Source: Micavibrio sp. UBA1850 (GTDB lineage Bacteria; Pseudomonadota; Alphaproteobacteria; Micavibrionales; Micavibrionaceae). From it: 64,000 bases of DNA. The stretch is from NCBI GenBank assembly GCA_002338525.1, contig DDIM01000007.1, positions 375-64,374 of the forward strand. The letters run 5' to 3'. Of the stretch, positions 54,071 to 63,528 are shown piece after piece; position 1 is the first letter of the stretch; each line of letters begins with the position of its first letter. Made by a program: the position numbers and the translations under genes. Below the pieces are notes generated by a model that made no database searches, was not told the origin of the DNA, and worked only from the letters and a program-made list of their open reading frames with translations.

Positions 54071-54105
54071 AGTGGGGTAACAAATTAAAAAAAGGAGAAC
54101 ATGTA

Positions 54106-54240
54106 ATGAAAAATTTAAAACTTGCTACTGTATTGTCACTTGCCGTCGTTAGCCTTGGACTAAGCGCATGCGAAACATTTGAAGGTGCAGGCCGCGATGT
54201 TCAACACGCTGGTCAAACAATTGAAAACGCAGCAGACTAA
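54106..54240 (+). CDS. Entericidin A/B-type small lipoprotein
   Basis: A 44-residue peptide with a short lipoprotein signal whose lipobox is GLSAC, then the entericidin-like tail ETFEGAGRDVQHAGQTIENA (family pattern G-x-G-x-D-x-x-x-x-G). A perfect AAAGGAG ribosome binding site lies 5 bases upstream. Too short for many gene callers. EcnA/EcnB form a stress-linked toxin/antidote pair in enterobacteria, but in alphaproteobacteria single copies under the general stress sigma are common and the role is unclear. Confidence 0.88.
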   Translation: MKNLKLATVLSLAVVSLGLSACETFEGAGRDVQHAGQTIENAAD

Positions 54241-54320
54241 ATTAAGTCTTGGTAACTTATTTTGTTCTTAAATAAATATGAGCAAAAAAGATAAGAGCCA
54301 CATGGAAAACAAATTATTAA

Positions 54321-54353
54321 AAAACACCGCAGCCTCGCCTGTGGTGTTTTTTT
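54321..54353 (+). terminator. Terminator after the entericidin-type gene
   Basis: AACACC-G-CAG pairs with CTG-T-GGTGTT (one internal mismatch) around CCTCGC, followed by a run of T. It lies about 80 bases after the stop. The rest of the 54241-54521 gap shows no gene. Confidence 0.75.
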
Positions 54354-54521
54354 GTTACCGCATTTCATAGCAAATCTGGCAAAGCGCCATGTAATGATCC
54401 TGCACACGCCTTGTGCGATCAGACATATATGTTTAATGTCACTTTAGGTTTATTTGAAAATTGGCAAAGTATTCCATTGAACAATTAAATGCCGTAGATA
54501 AAAAAAAGAAAGCGTCTATTC

Positions 54522-55193
54522 ATGATGACAAAGCGATCCCTCCTATTGATAGCCCCCTTCTTAACATTATTTATAAATTCTGTAGCTAATGCAGGCAATT
54601 TCTCTGTTGTTAGCATCATTCATAACATAGAAATAGACGGCATATCGCTCACCAGTACAGCCGAAGATATTGAATCCTATATCGCAAGCCAGCCCTCCCT
54701 CACATGTGAGCGTGTTGATGTACCACAACGGAAAAGCATGGCCCCCAATAGAGCGCCAAAGCCACGCTACCAATACTGGAGTTGCGTCTATGCGCACAGC
54801 ATAACACCTCAGAATTTAAAAGTTCAGATGTCAGGCGGTGTTATTACGTACCTAAGTTTTGAAAAAGGCTATGAGACGCCAAAATCATTTAATACCGTCA
54901 AAAACCATTTTGCGGATATAAACACAAGGTTAAAGGCCGCCGGACTAACATCCAATCAAACCAATTCCAAGAATTTCATGACATATACCGGAGGAGACGT
55001 AGAAGGGGCCTCTTCTCCCACATTTACACAACAATTGAGAGCAAAAGCGACTGTAATGTGTGACAATTTGCCTGTTTCTTATCTGGTAAAGCTAAGCGCT
55101 AATAAAACGCCCTCGCAAAACTCAAACAAAGTGGGAATGACAATTGAACGCAGCACGCACGGCCTTCAGTGTGGCACTGTAACGTCATTGTAA
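54522..55193 (+). CDS. Unknown secreted protein
   Basis: Not recognised. A signal peptide (LLLIAPFLTLFINSVANAG) precedes a 200-residue mature part with cysteines at LTCERVDVP, YWSCVYAH, TVMCDNLP and LQCGTVTS, an even number in keeping with disulfides. The segment ISLTSTAEDIESYIASQPSL suggests a repeat-like helix used in some DUF families that sense or bind small molecules, but no family was assigned. The next gene starts 17 bases after the stop and may be co-transcribed. Confidence 0.7.
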   Translation: MMTKRSLLLIAPFLTLFINSVANAGNFSVVSIIHNIEIDGISLTSTAEDIESYIASQPSLTCERVDVPQRKSMAPNRAPKPRYQYWSCVYAHSITPQNLKVQMSGGVITYLSFEKGYETPKSFNTVKNHFADINTRLKAAGLTSNQTNSKNFMTYTGGDVEGASSPTFTQQLRAKATVMCDNLPVSYLVKLSANKTPSQNSNKVGMTIERSTHGLQCGTVTSL

Positions 55194-55210
55194 ATTGTAA
55201 ATTTATTAAT

Positions 55211-56425
55211 ATGGATGTTTATTTTTTTATCATTGCTGTGATCGGATTTGTCTCAATGAGCATTTCTTGGATCACTCACTTATTCAACAAAATATATATA
55301 TCATACCCTATAATATTTTTGCTCATGGGGATGGCTCTCTACAGTATTTTTGACACCCTCCCAATGGCCTCCCCCCTCAATGCAGAAAAATTTACCGTCC
55401 ATTTCACGGAAATAGTCGTTGTGATCGCGCTCATGGGTACGGGCTTGCGGTTGGATAGATCTTTCAACATAAAAAATTGGCGCATACCTCTTTTGCTTGT
55501 CACAGTCACCATGGGCATATCTATTGCGGTTTTAACAGCCATCGGTCATTTCTGGTTAGGGTGGGGTCTAGCCACAGCTATTTTGCTTGGCGCCGTGCTG
55601 GCCCCTACCGATCCGGTGCTTGCAGCAGATGTACAAGTTGGCCCCCCGAACGAGAAAAAAGAGGGGAATGTAAAATTTTCCCTAACGGCAGAAGCTGGAT
55701 TAAACGACGGAATGGCATTTCCTTTTGTGTGGCTTGCAATTGGGCTATTAATGGCAACTCAAACGGGCGAGGGCTTTTTAACAAACTGGATTTTGAAAGA
55801 CGTTTTGTATCGTTTGGGAACTGGTATTTTATTGGGGTTTTTGGGAGGCAAACTCATCACCTATCTATACTTCCATTTAGTAGAAAAACACAAAGCCTTC
55901 ACCGTCAGAGAGGGTCTGGTTGGCTTATCTACAGCATTACTGGTTTATGGCGTTACCGAGCTCTTTCACGGATACGGGTTCATCGCCGTGTTTATCGCCG
56001 CCATCACAATCCGTAATTATGAGATGGATCACGAATACCACAAAACGCTTCACGCCTTTATTGATCAGGTCGAACGTATACTTATTGCAATATTGTTGGT
56101 TTTATTTGGGGGCAGTATCGTAGATGGTATTTTAGGCCACTTAACCCTGCCTCTTGTGATCATCGCCCTTGCATTCATATTTTTGATACGTCCACTGTCT
56201 GGCCTTTGCGCATTGGCGCCTCTAAAAACGCCTTTCAAAGAAAAACTAGTGATTAGCTTTTTAGGCATTAAGGGCGTGGGCTCTTTCTTTTATCTTTCTT
56301 TTGCTTTTGAAAAAGCCTCTTTCCCCCACAAAGAAGAGCTGTGGTCTCTCATATCGTGCATCGTACTGATTTCGATAGTACTTCACGGTATCGTTGCAGC
56401 CGCGCTTATTCAAAAAACCAAATAA
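55211..56425 (+). CDS. Cation/proton antiporter (CPA1, NhaP-like)
   Basis: A 12-helix antiporter with the diagnostic motifs GAVLAPTDPVLAADVQVGPP and the ion-binding Asn-Asp in AEAGLNDGMAFPFVWLAI. A late helix has FLGIKGVGSFFYLSFAFEKA, with the conserved GxxGxxS/F-type pattern. It should exchange Na or K for protons. The ATG at 55211 is chosen; a longer frame to 55169 overlaps the upstream gene. No cytoplasmic regulatory domain is attached. Confidence 0.93.
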   Translation: MDVYFFIIAVIGFVSMSISWITHLFNKIYISYPIIFLLMGMALYSIFDTLPMASPLNAEKFTVHFTEIVVVIALMGTGLRLDRSFNIKNWRIPLLLVTVTMGISIAVLTAIGHFWLGWGLATAILLGAVLAPTDPVLAADVQVGPPNEKKEGNVKFSLTAEAGLNDGMAFPFVWLAIGLLMATQTGEGFLTNWILKDVLYRLGTGILLGFLGGKLITYLYFHLVEKHKAFTVREGLVGLSTALLVYGVTELFHGYGFIAVFIAAITIRNYEMDHEYHKTLHAFIDQVERILIAILLVLFGGSIVDGILGHLTLPLVIIALAFIFLIRPLSGLCALAPLKTPFKEKLVISFLGIKGVGSFFYLSFAFEKASFPHKEELWSLISCIVLISIVLHGIVAAALIQKTK

Positions 56426-56472
56426 GCATTTTTGCAGGCTAATCCTTAACGTCTTTTACGCGCGTTAATTTA

Positions 56473-56497
56473 GGAACGAATTCTATTCTACAACGTT
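56473..56497 (+). promoter_or_regulatory. EcfG-like promoter before the host-attachment-family gene
   Basis: GGAAC (56473-56477), 16 bases, CGTT (56494-56497): a perfect match ending 28 bases before the ATG. Confidence 0.75.
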
Positions 56498-56525
56498 GGT
56501 TGAATATCAAACGAAAGGAATAGCC

Positions 56526-56924
56526 ATGAAAAATATACCTGAAAATACATTAATTGTTATCGCCGATGGAGAAGTAGCAAAGCTATTTAAAAACACCGCA
56601 AATAATGATGTAAAAATTGAAAGCCTTGGTGATATGAATTTCGACTATCTTGAAAATAAGGGGCCTTCAACGCTCCCCCCTGAAACATCAGATAAAGAAA
56701 CGGATGAGGCGACGCTCGCCAAACATATCGCAACCGACCTTTATAAACGTGCACATGAGGGACAGTTCGATAATTTAGTCTTGGTTGCAGACCCTCAAAC
56801 TCTTGGACAAATTCGTGCAAATCTACATGATGAAGTTATCCAAAAAACCATTTCAGAAATTCCAAAAACACTGACAAACTCTACCATCGACGATATTGAA
56901 AAAAGTCTGATGGCTGCGGCTTAG
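56526..56924 (+). CDS. Host-attachment/baeRF-like small protein
   Basis: The 132-residue protein has the alphaproteobacterial host attachment family pattern: NTLIVIADGEVAKLFKNTAN, a middle with acidic/Thr-rich residues, DLYKRAHEGQFDNLVLVADP and the closing QTLGQIRANLHDEVIQKTIS. Archaeal/bacterial release-factor-like (baeRF) folds share this pattern, so ribosome-linked action is possible. AAAGGAA precedes the ATG at 56526. A perfect EcfG-like promoter lies upstream. Confidence 0.85.
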   Translation: MKNIPENTLIVIADGEVAKLFKNTANNDVKIESLGDMNFDYLENKGPSTLPPETSDKETDEATLAKHIATDLYKRAHEGQFDNLVLVADPQTLGQIRANLHDEVIQKTISEIPKTLTNSTIDDIEKSLMAAA

Positions 56925-56942
56925 TCTTAAACTTGTCTTATG

Positions 56943-56992
56943 TTGATGTCAGGTCATTTAATAGAACGCCTGACATCAATGTGTCTTTTTTT
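56943..56992 (+). terminator. Terminator after the host-attachment-family gene
   Basis: An 11-bp perfect stem (TTGATGTCAGG at 56943-56953, CCTGACATCAA at 56969-56979) is followed by TGTGTC and a run of T. Confidence 0.85.
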
Positions 56993-57010
56993 GAATAAAC
57001 TGTATATTTT

Positions 57011-57640
57011 TTAACGACTGGATATACTGTCTTTCAATATACAATTAAAAAATAATCCAACCAGCTCTGGGGCTTTTGTCTGAATTGCATATGTATCAGG
57101 CTCGTCCAGATATTGGTAAAGAATTCCCTTCATGTAACAGAACATGCCCTCCGTCATAGTCTGAGGATCTATGTCTTTGAGAAAACGACCGGTGTCTTTG
57201 TACTTTTTGAAATACGCCTCAAAAGCTCGAACACCCTCTTCCTGTTTTTTTCTGTGTTGCTCTTTGTAAGGCGCCAACTCACCAGAATAACTACATTTCC
57301 TCAAAAACAAGGTTAAAGCTTGCCTTCTTGGTTCATCCTTTTCTAGATCAAGGAGTAGCTTAATCCATAATTCACGAAGCTGCTCGACAGGGTTAGAGTG
57401 TTCTTCCTTCAACCCCTCTAAAACACTATCCAAAAAAGGTTGGTACATACGCTCGTGTAGCGCATCAAAAATCTCTACTTTATTTTCGAAATGCCAATAA
57501 ACGGCTCCTCTTGTCACATTGGCACCTTTGGCAATGTCATTCAATGTAGTACGCGACACACCCTTCTCAGAAAAGATTCGCACCGCTGAACGTAAAAGGT
57601 CGTCTCTTGTTTTTTTGGCCTCTTCTTTTGTTCGCTTCAT
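57011..57640 (-). CDS. TetR/AcrR-family repressor of the efflux operon
   Basis: The N-terminal helix-turn-helix is plain: RDDLLRSAVRIFSEKGVSRT, TTLNDIAKGANVTRGAVYWH, FENKVEIFDALHE. The C-terminal ligand-binding domain is AcrR/TtgR-like (LWIKLLLDLEKDEPRRQALT). The ATG at 57640 begins the protein after MKRTKEEA; a longer frame to 57835 runs across the divergent promoter and into acrA. It is divergent from the RND efflux genes and should repress them and itself. Confidence 0.93.
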   Translation of the reverse strand: MKRTKEEAKKTRDDLLRSAVRIFSEKGVSRTTLNDIAKGANVTRGAVYWHFENKVEIFDALHERMYQPFLDSVLEGLKEEHSNPVEQLRELWIKLLLDLEKDEPRRQALTLFLRKCSYSGELAPYKEQHRKKQEEGVRAFEAYFKKYKDTGRFLKDIDPQTMTEGMFCYMKGILYQYLDEPDTYAIQTKAPELVGLFFNCILKDSISSR

Positions 57641-57658
57641 TAATAGCAATCCTTTCGC

Positions 57659-57688
57659 TTGACAATAAACATACATGGATGTATGTTT
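57659..57688 (+). promoter_or_regulatory. Efflux operon promoter with AcrR-type operator
   Basis: TTGACA (57659-57664), 17 bases, TATGTT (57682-57687) drives the adaptor gene. The perfect inverted repeat AAACATACAT-GG-ATGTATGTTT (57667-57688) covers spacer and -10, as expected for repression. The half-sites resemble the ACATACA of the Escherichia coli AcrR operator. Confidence 0.85.
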
Positions 57689-57755
57689 TAAATATAGCTC
57701 TAATTTTAAAATTTGTCCAGCTTTGTAAAGGCTAGAAAAGAAGAAAGACCCAATT

Positions 57756-58946
57756 ATGAAAAAAACTTTTTTTGTATTGATATTAGCAATTTTAATAGCT
57801 GGAGCCGGTTGGTATTGGTGGTCTTCTTCACACAAAGGTGAAGATCAAAATGCTCAATCAGCAGGCGGTATGCCGCCGCAATCTGTTGCCGTACTTGACC
57901 TTACAACCGAAACGATTACATATTCACATCAGTTACCAGGTCGTATTTCGCCTTTCCGTCAATCGCAGGTAAGACCACAAGTAGATGGTATCATCACCGA
58001 ACGTTTATTCGAAGAAGGTGCTGACGTTGAAAAAGGACAACAGCTATATCAGATTGATGATGCCCGCTATGAAGCTGCACTCAACAGTGCAAAGGCTGAT
58101 TTAAAAAGCGCTAAAGCCAATGTAAAAACTGTAGAAGCAAGAACAAAGCGTTACGAAGAACTCGTCAAAATTGATGCGGTCAGTAAACAAGAATATGACG
58201 ATGCCAAAGCGCAGTTTGATCAAGCCAAGGCCGCCATTGCCGTGGCGCAAGCAGCCGTCGATTTAGCAAAAGTAAATCTGGATTATACTAAAGTGTACGC
58301 GCCAATTTCAGGGCGTATCAGTCGCTCTTTTGTAACTGAGGGAACATTGGTAACAGCCAATCAATCACAAAACCTCGCAACCATTACTCAACTTGATCCA
58401 GTCTATATTGATATTCAACAATCAGGCAGTGAAGCCATGTCTTTGCGCTCTCGTATGATGGGAAAAGACACCGTGTCTGTTGAGCTTGTTCTCGACGAAA
58501 AAACAGGCAAGGCCTACCCTCATGAAGGAACACTAAAATTTTCCGAAGTGACCGTCGATGAGACAACAGGCTCTATTGCACTCAGAGCTTTAATGCCTAA
58601 CCCTGAGGGAATTTTGTTACCCGGACTATTTGTCCGCGCAGATCTTAACCTCGGTGAGGCTGAGGTTGTACTTGTTCCTCAAAGAGCAACCACACGAACA
58701 CCTGATGGAAACTTAACGGTTTGGACTGTTGATGCAGATAACAAAGCGCAACAGCGCTCTATCGAAGTTGAGCGGGCATATAAAGATAATTGGGTCGTAT
58801 CCAGCGGTCTAAAGGCTGGAGACAGCGTTATTGTGGAAGGATATCAAAAAGTCAGTGCAGGCGCTGCGGTCTCCCCCACCCCTTGGAAGAAAAACAACAA
58901 ATCAGAAGACACGCCTCAATCGAATTCTACAGGCGCTAAGGAGTAA
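57756..58946 (+). CDS. RND efflux periplasmic adaptor (AcrA/MexA family)
   Basis: N-terminal helix (TFFVLILAILIAGAGWYWW) without a lipobox Cys, then SPFRQSQVRPQVDGIITERL and the lipoyl half-motif FEEGADVEKGQQLYQIDDAR, a coiled coil (about 95-160), the second lipoyl half (YTKVYAPISGRISRSFVTEG) and the beta-barrel/membrane-proximal domains (LLPGLFVRADLNLGEA). It links the pump to the outer-membrane factor. The pump gene begins 6 bases later. Confidence 0.95.
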   Translation: MKKTFFVLILAILIAGAGWYWWSSSHKGEDQNAQSAGGMPPQSVAVLDLTTETITYSHQLPGRISPFRQSQVRPQVDGIITERLFEEGADVEKGQQLYQIDDARYEAALNSAKADLKSAKANVKTVEARTKRYEELVKIDAVSKQEYDDAKAQFDQAKAAIAVAQAAVDLAKVNLDYTKVYAPISGRISRSFVTEGTLVTANQSQNLATITQLDPVYIDIQQSGSEAMSLRSRMMGKDTVSVELVLDEKTGKAYPHEGTLKFSEVTVDETTGSIALRALMPNPEGILLPGLFVRADLNLGEAEVVLVPQRATTRTPDGNLTVWTVDADNKAQQRSIEVERAYKDNWVVSSGLKAGDSVIVEGYQKVSAGAAVSPTPWKKNNKSEDTPQSNSTGAKE

Positions 58947-58952
58947 ATTATA

Positions 58953-61900
58953 ATGGCTCGTTTTTTTATTGACCGCCCCGTTTTTGCGTGGGTGATTGCA
59001 ATTGTTATTATGTTGGCGGGGGTGCTGTCTATTCGTGCCTTGCCAATTGAGCAATATCCAAAAGTTGCTCCTCCTACTGTTGCCATTAGCGCCAGCTATC
59101 CAGGCGCGTCAGCTGAGACTGTAGAAAATGCAGTTACACAAGTGATAGAACAACGCCTCACAGGGATTGATTATTTACGTTACTTTACCTCAAACAGCTC
59201 TGATGGTTCAATGAGCATTACGCTTACGTTTGAGCCAGAAGCCGATCCCGATATCGCACAGGTTCAAACGCAAAATAAAGTGCAAGGCGCCGTCTCACAG
59301 TTACCTCAGGAAGTACAAGCGCTCGGTGTTACTGTTACTAAATCCAATGATAACTTTTTGTTAATTATCGGTATTTATTCCGAAGATGGCAGCATTTCTC
59401 AAGGTGAGCTTAGCGATATGCTCGTCAGTAATTTCCGCGACTCTATTTCTCGCGTAAACGGCGTTGGTAGTGTCACAGTCTTTGGCCAACAACACGCCAT
59501 GCGTGTCTGGCTCGATCCCGCAAAACTCTATAGCTACAATTTAACACCTCTTGATGTGCAACAAGCCGTGCAAGTCCAAAATACGGATATATCTGCAGGC
59601 CAGCTTGGGGGCATGCCAGCAGCCGCTAATCAGCAAATAAACGCAACGGTTAAGGCGCAAGCCCGCCTTAGCACTGTTGAAGATTTCGAACGCATCGTTC
59701 TGCGCGTGAATACAGACGGCTCACAAGTGCGCCTGAAAGATGTTGCCAATATCGAAATTGGTTCAGAAGGCTATGACCGCATCGTACGTTACAAAAGAAA
59801 GCCCGCAGCAGGTATGGCCGTTACACTTGCAACTGGCGCAAACGCTTTGGAAACAGCCGAACTGGTTAAAGAACGTGTTAAAGAGCTTGCAGAGTTTCTA
59901 CCTGAAAATGTCAAAATCAACTACCCCTTAGATGCAACCCCATTTATCGAGCTTTCTATTGAATCCGTAGTGCACACGCTTATTGAAGCTGTGATTCTCG
60001 TATTCTTGGTGATGTTGCTATTCCTACAAAATTTGCGAGCAACGCTTATTCCAACAATCGCCGTGCCGGTTGTGTTGTTAGGTACTTTTGCCGTACTCCT
60101 CGTCTTTGGATTTTCTATCAATGTATTGACGATGTTTGCAATGGTGCTGGCCATCGGGTTGCTTGTTGATGATGCGATTGTCGTTGTTGAAAACGTCGAG
60201 CGGATTATGAGTGAAGAAGGGCTATCACCCAAAGAAGCCACTCGCAAGTCAATGGATCAGATCACTGGCGCTCTAGTTGGTATTGCGGTTGTTCTTTCGA
60301 CCGTATTTATCCCTATGGCCTTTTTCAGTGGTTCTGCCGGCGCGATTTACCGCCAGTTTTCTATTACAATCGTAGCGGCCATGTCCTTGTCTGTGATTGT
60401 CGCAATCGTTCTGTCTCCCTCTTTATGTGCAACCCTTTTAAAACACGATACGAAAGGTAAACGCCGCGGCGAAACTGGTTTCTTTGGCTGGTTTAATAAA
60501 CATTTTAACAAAGGGCGTGACGGTTATCAAAAAGCAGCAACCGGCATGGCAGCACGTGTAAAAAGATTTTTCCTTATGTATGTTCTGCTTATCGGTGGGC
60601 TTATCGCGATTTTTATGCAACTGCCTGGGTCGTTCTTGCCCGATGAAGACCAAGGTAATATGTATTTGATGGTCAATACACCGCCAGGCTCGACAGCTGA
60701 ACGAACACTTGAAGCCGTCGAAAAAGTAGAGGATTACTTCATTGAAGAGCAAGGCGATAATCTTGAACACCTCTTTACCGTTGTTGGTTTCAGTTTCGCT
60801 GGTTCTGCGCAAAATGCGGCCTTTGGATTTGTTAGCTTAAAAGATTGGGAAGAGCGTACTGAAGACGACCAAAGCGTTTTTGCCATTGCTGAACAAGCCG
60901 GTGGTGCGCTTTACCAAATCAAGGATGCTATGGCTTTTGCCTTCTTCCCGCCTCCCATTCGCGAACTCGGAAATTCATCTGGATTTGACTTCCAGCTGGT
61001 TGATCGCGGCGGTCTAGGACACGAGGCATTAATGAACGCTCGTAATCAGCTTCTAGGCGCAGCAAGCCAAAACCCAAAACTTACGCAAGTACGTCCAAAC
61101 GGGCTTAATGACGTGCCTCAGTTTAAGATTGATATTGATAGTGAGCAGGCCTCGGCGTTGGGGCTTTCACTCGACGATATTAATAGGACATTGCAAATCG
61201 CTTGGGGATCAAGCTATGTAAACGATTTCGTCGATAAAGGCCGCATTAAACGCGTGTACCTACAAGCCGATGCCCCACACCGTATGATGCCAGAAGACCT
61301 TGATAAATGGTATGTTCGCAACGGTTCCGGTGAAATGATCCCCTTTAACACTTTTTCGAAAGCTAAATGGATTTATGGATCACCAAAACTGGAACGCTTT
61401 AACGGTAACTCGTCTTTGAACATTCAAGGAGCACCCGCAACGGGCATCAGCTCAGGTGTTGCCATGGAAGAAATTCAAAAAATCGTTGATACTCTCCCTG
61501 AGGGCATTGGAATTGAGTGGTATGGACTTTCATATGAAGAACGCCAAACAGGCGCACAGGCCCCCGCCTTGTATGCCTTGTCAGTGTTGATTGTCTTCTT
61601 GTGCCTTGCCGCCCTTTATGAAAGTTGGGCTGTACCATTGGCTGTTATGTTAGTTGTGCCACTGGGTATTTTGGGTGCTGCAATTGCGGCCTTTGCTTTC
61701 GGTCTTCCTAATGACGTGTATTTGCAAGTGGCACTATTGACCACCGTGGGGCTTGCCTCGAAAAACGCGATATTGATTGTCGAATTTGCCAAAGAGCTGA
61801 AGGAGGATGGCCACAGCCTCATGGAGGCCGTCTCCATTTCGGCAAAGCAACGTTTCCGACCGATCATCATGACCTCAATGGCATTCATGCTAGGGGTGAC

Positions 61901-62132
61901 ACCTTTGGCATTAGCCAGCGGTGCAGGTGCCGCCAGCCAAAACGCCATCGGTATTGTCGTGATGGGTGGTATGGCAGGCGCCACATTCCTTGCTATATTC
62001 TTTGTGCCTATGTTCTATGTGGCTGTTGAAAAAACATTCAGCAGAAACAAGGACCAGATCACAGACAAGACCACAGGCAAGACCTCAGACCAGACTTTAG
62101 TTGAAAAGAAAGACCAAAATGATGATGAATAA
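58953..62132 (+). CDS. RND multidrug efflux pump (AcrB/MexB, HAE1 family)
   Basis: Proton-driven trimeric pump of 1059 residues with 12 helices and two large periplasmic loops. Family signatures are FIDRPVFAWVIAIVIMLAGV, the proton-relay Asp pair in GLLVDDAIVVVENVERIM (about residue 404), PPGSTAERTLEAVEKVEDYF and VGLASKNAILIVEFAKELKE. The tail is a Lys/Asp/Gln-rich, repetitive stretch. Substrates cannot be told from sequence. Full length, no defects seen. Confidence 0.97.
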   Translation: MARFFIDRPVFAWVIAIVIMLAGVLSIRALPIEQYPKVAPPTVAISASYPGASAETVENAVTQVIEQRLTGIDYLRYFTSNSSDGSMSITLTFEPEADPDIAQVQTQNKVQGAVSQLPQEVQALGVTVTKSNDNFLLIIGIYSEDGSISQGELSDMLVSNFRDSISRVNGVGSVTVFGQQHAMRVWLDPAKLYSYNLTPLDVQQAVQVQNTDISAGQLGGMPAAANQQINATVKAQARLSTVEDFERIVLRVNTDGSQVRLKDVANIEIGSEGYDRIVRYKRKPAAGMAVTLATGANALETAELVKERVKELAEFLPENVKINYPLDATPFIELSIESVVHTLIEAVILVFLVMLLFLQNLRATLIPTIAVPVVLLGTFAVLLVFGFSINVLTMFAMVLAIGLLVDDAIVVVENVERIMSEEGLSPKEATRKSMDQITGALVGIAVVLSTVFIPMAFFSGSAGAIYRQFSITIVAAMSLSVIVAIVLSPSLCATLLKHDTKGKRRGETGFFGWFNKHFNKGRDGYQKAATGMAARVKRFFLMYVLLIGGLIAIFMQLPGSFLPDEDQGNMYLMVNTPPGSTAERTLEAVEKVEDYFIEEQGDNLEHLFTVVGFSFAGSAQNAAFGFVSLKDWEERTEDDQSVFAIAEQAGGALYQIKDAMAFAFFPPPIRELGNSSGFDFQLVDRGGLGHEALMNARNQLLGAASQNPKLTQVRPNGLNDVPQFKIDIDSEQASALGLSLDDINRTLQIAWGSSYVNDFVDKGRIKRVYLQADAPHRMMPEDLDKWYVRNGSGEMIPFNTFSKAKWIYGSPKLERFNGNSSLNIQGAPATGISSGVAMEEIQKIVDTLPEGIGIEWYGLSYEERQTGAQAPALYALSVLIVFLCLAALYESWAVPLAVMLVVPLGILGAAIAAFAFGLPNDVYLQVALLTTVGLASKNAILIVEFAKELKEDGHSLMEAVSISAKQRFRPIIMTSMAFMLGVTPLALASGAGAASQNAIGIVVMGGMAGATFLAIFFVPMFYVAVEKTFSRNKDQITDKTTGKTSDQTLVEKKDQNDDE

Positions 62133-63528
62133 ACCTTTATCTATTTTGATGGCCGCAACATTACTGTCGAGCTGTGCCATGATCCCCGATTTTGCAAAGC
62201 CTGAGTTTTCTGCTGCGCAAAGCTGGAATGATATTCCAGGCTACGAAACGTCGATGGGTGAAACAAAGGCAACACAAGTGAGTTGGAAAGAGTTTTTCAT
62301 CGCCCCTGAGTTTCACCTTGTCATTGAGCAGGCGCTAGAAAATAACTATGATTTGAAAGCGGCAGCATTGAACATCTCAGAGGCGCGCGCGCTTTACCGT
62401 ATTGAGCGCGCTGATTTACTGCCATCCCTGAACGCAAATGGGAGCGCCACCTTGTCCGAAAGCTCGGATAGAAGTAGCGTCACAGGCCTTGCCCGAACCA
62501 GCGAGCTTTATGAAGCAAATGTTGGTGTTGCTGCCTACGAGCTGGATTTATTCGGCAGAATTCAAAGTAATAATGAATCAGCCATCAACGCCTATCTAGC
62601 AACCCAAGAAGCACGCGCCGTTATTCAAAACGCGCTGATTGCCGACACTGCCAACACATACTTACAATTATTGGCCGATCAAAAGCTCCTCAGGCTGACC
62701 CAAAAAACACTGGACGCGCAACTACGAACATATGACATTCTCTCACAAAGCCTTGAAAAGGGTGTTGGTACCTCGCAAGATCTGGCACGCGCAGAAACGG
62801 CCGTTGAAACAGCCCGCGTGAACTTCCACCAATATAGTCGTGCAGTGGCACAAGACAAAAACGCGCTCTTCTTGTTAATGGGCATTCCCCACAACGAAGA
62901 TTTGTTACCGCAAACAACACTGGATGAAATAATTGTAAGGGATAATCTCGACCCCGGCCTCCCCTCAGAGGTTTTATTAGCACGCCCTGATATTCGCCAA
63001 GCCGAGTACGAACTGCTATCGCGCAATGCCGATATCGGCGCGGCACGTGCGGCGTTCTTCCCTAGCATATCCTTAACAGGCACTTACGGTTTTGCCAGTC
63101 AAAACCTTGGAGAGCTCTTTACAAGTAGTGCGGCAGGCGCATGGACATTTCTTCCGCAAATCACCTTGCCTATTTTCCAAGCCGGCCGAAACGAAGCCAA
63201 CCTTGATCTAGCAGAAATCCGCAAAGAAAAGGCAATCGTAAATTACGAACAAGCCATCCAAGTCGCATTTCGCGAAGTCTCTGACGAGCTTGCAGCACGA
63301 AAAACACTAGAAGAACAGCTCGAATCGCAACGCAGGCTCGTTGCCGCTGCCCAAAAAGTCTATGATGTGTCGCAAGCACGTTATAAATCTGGGATCGATA
63401 GCTTCTTAAGTGTTCTGGATGCCCAACGCGAACTCTATACATTTCAACAACAAGAAATCTTGATCGAGCGTCAAAACTTATCAAATCTGGTAAATCTATA
63501 CAAAGTACTCGGTGGAGGCAGTCAATAA
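62119..63528 (+). CDS. Outer-membrane efflux lipoprotein (OprM/NodT family)
   Basis: A lipoprotein signal with lipobox LLSSCAM precedes a TolC-like barrel/helix channel with two outer-membrane efflux repeats (DLKAAALNISEARALYRIER, YELDLFGRIQSNNESAINAY and LARPDIRQAEYELLSRNADI). The start ATG at 62119 overlaps the end of the pump gene by 14 bases, so coupling is likely. It completes the tripartite pump. Confidence 0.95.
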   Translation: MMMNKPLSILMAATLLSSCAMIPDFAKPEFSAAQSWNDIPGYETSMGETKATQVSWKEFFIAPEFHLVIEQALENNYDLKAAALNISEARALYRIERADLLPSLNANGSATLSESSDRSSVTGLARTSELYEANVGVAAYELDLFGRIQSNNESAINAYLATQEARAVIQNALIADTANTYLQLLADQKLLRLTQKTLDAQLRTYDILSQSLEKGVGTSQDLARAETAVETARVNFHQYSRAVAQDKNALFLLMGIPHNEDLLPQTTLDEIIVRDNLDPGLPSEVLLARPDIRQAEYELLSRNADIGAARAAFFPSISLTGTYGFASQNLGELFTSSAAGAWTFLPQITLPIFQAGRNEANLDLAEIRKEKAIVNYEQAIQVAFREVSDELAARKTLEEQLESQRRLVAAAQKVYDVSQARYKSGIDSFLSVLDAQRELYTFQQQEILIERQNLSNLVNLYKVLGGGSQ

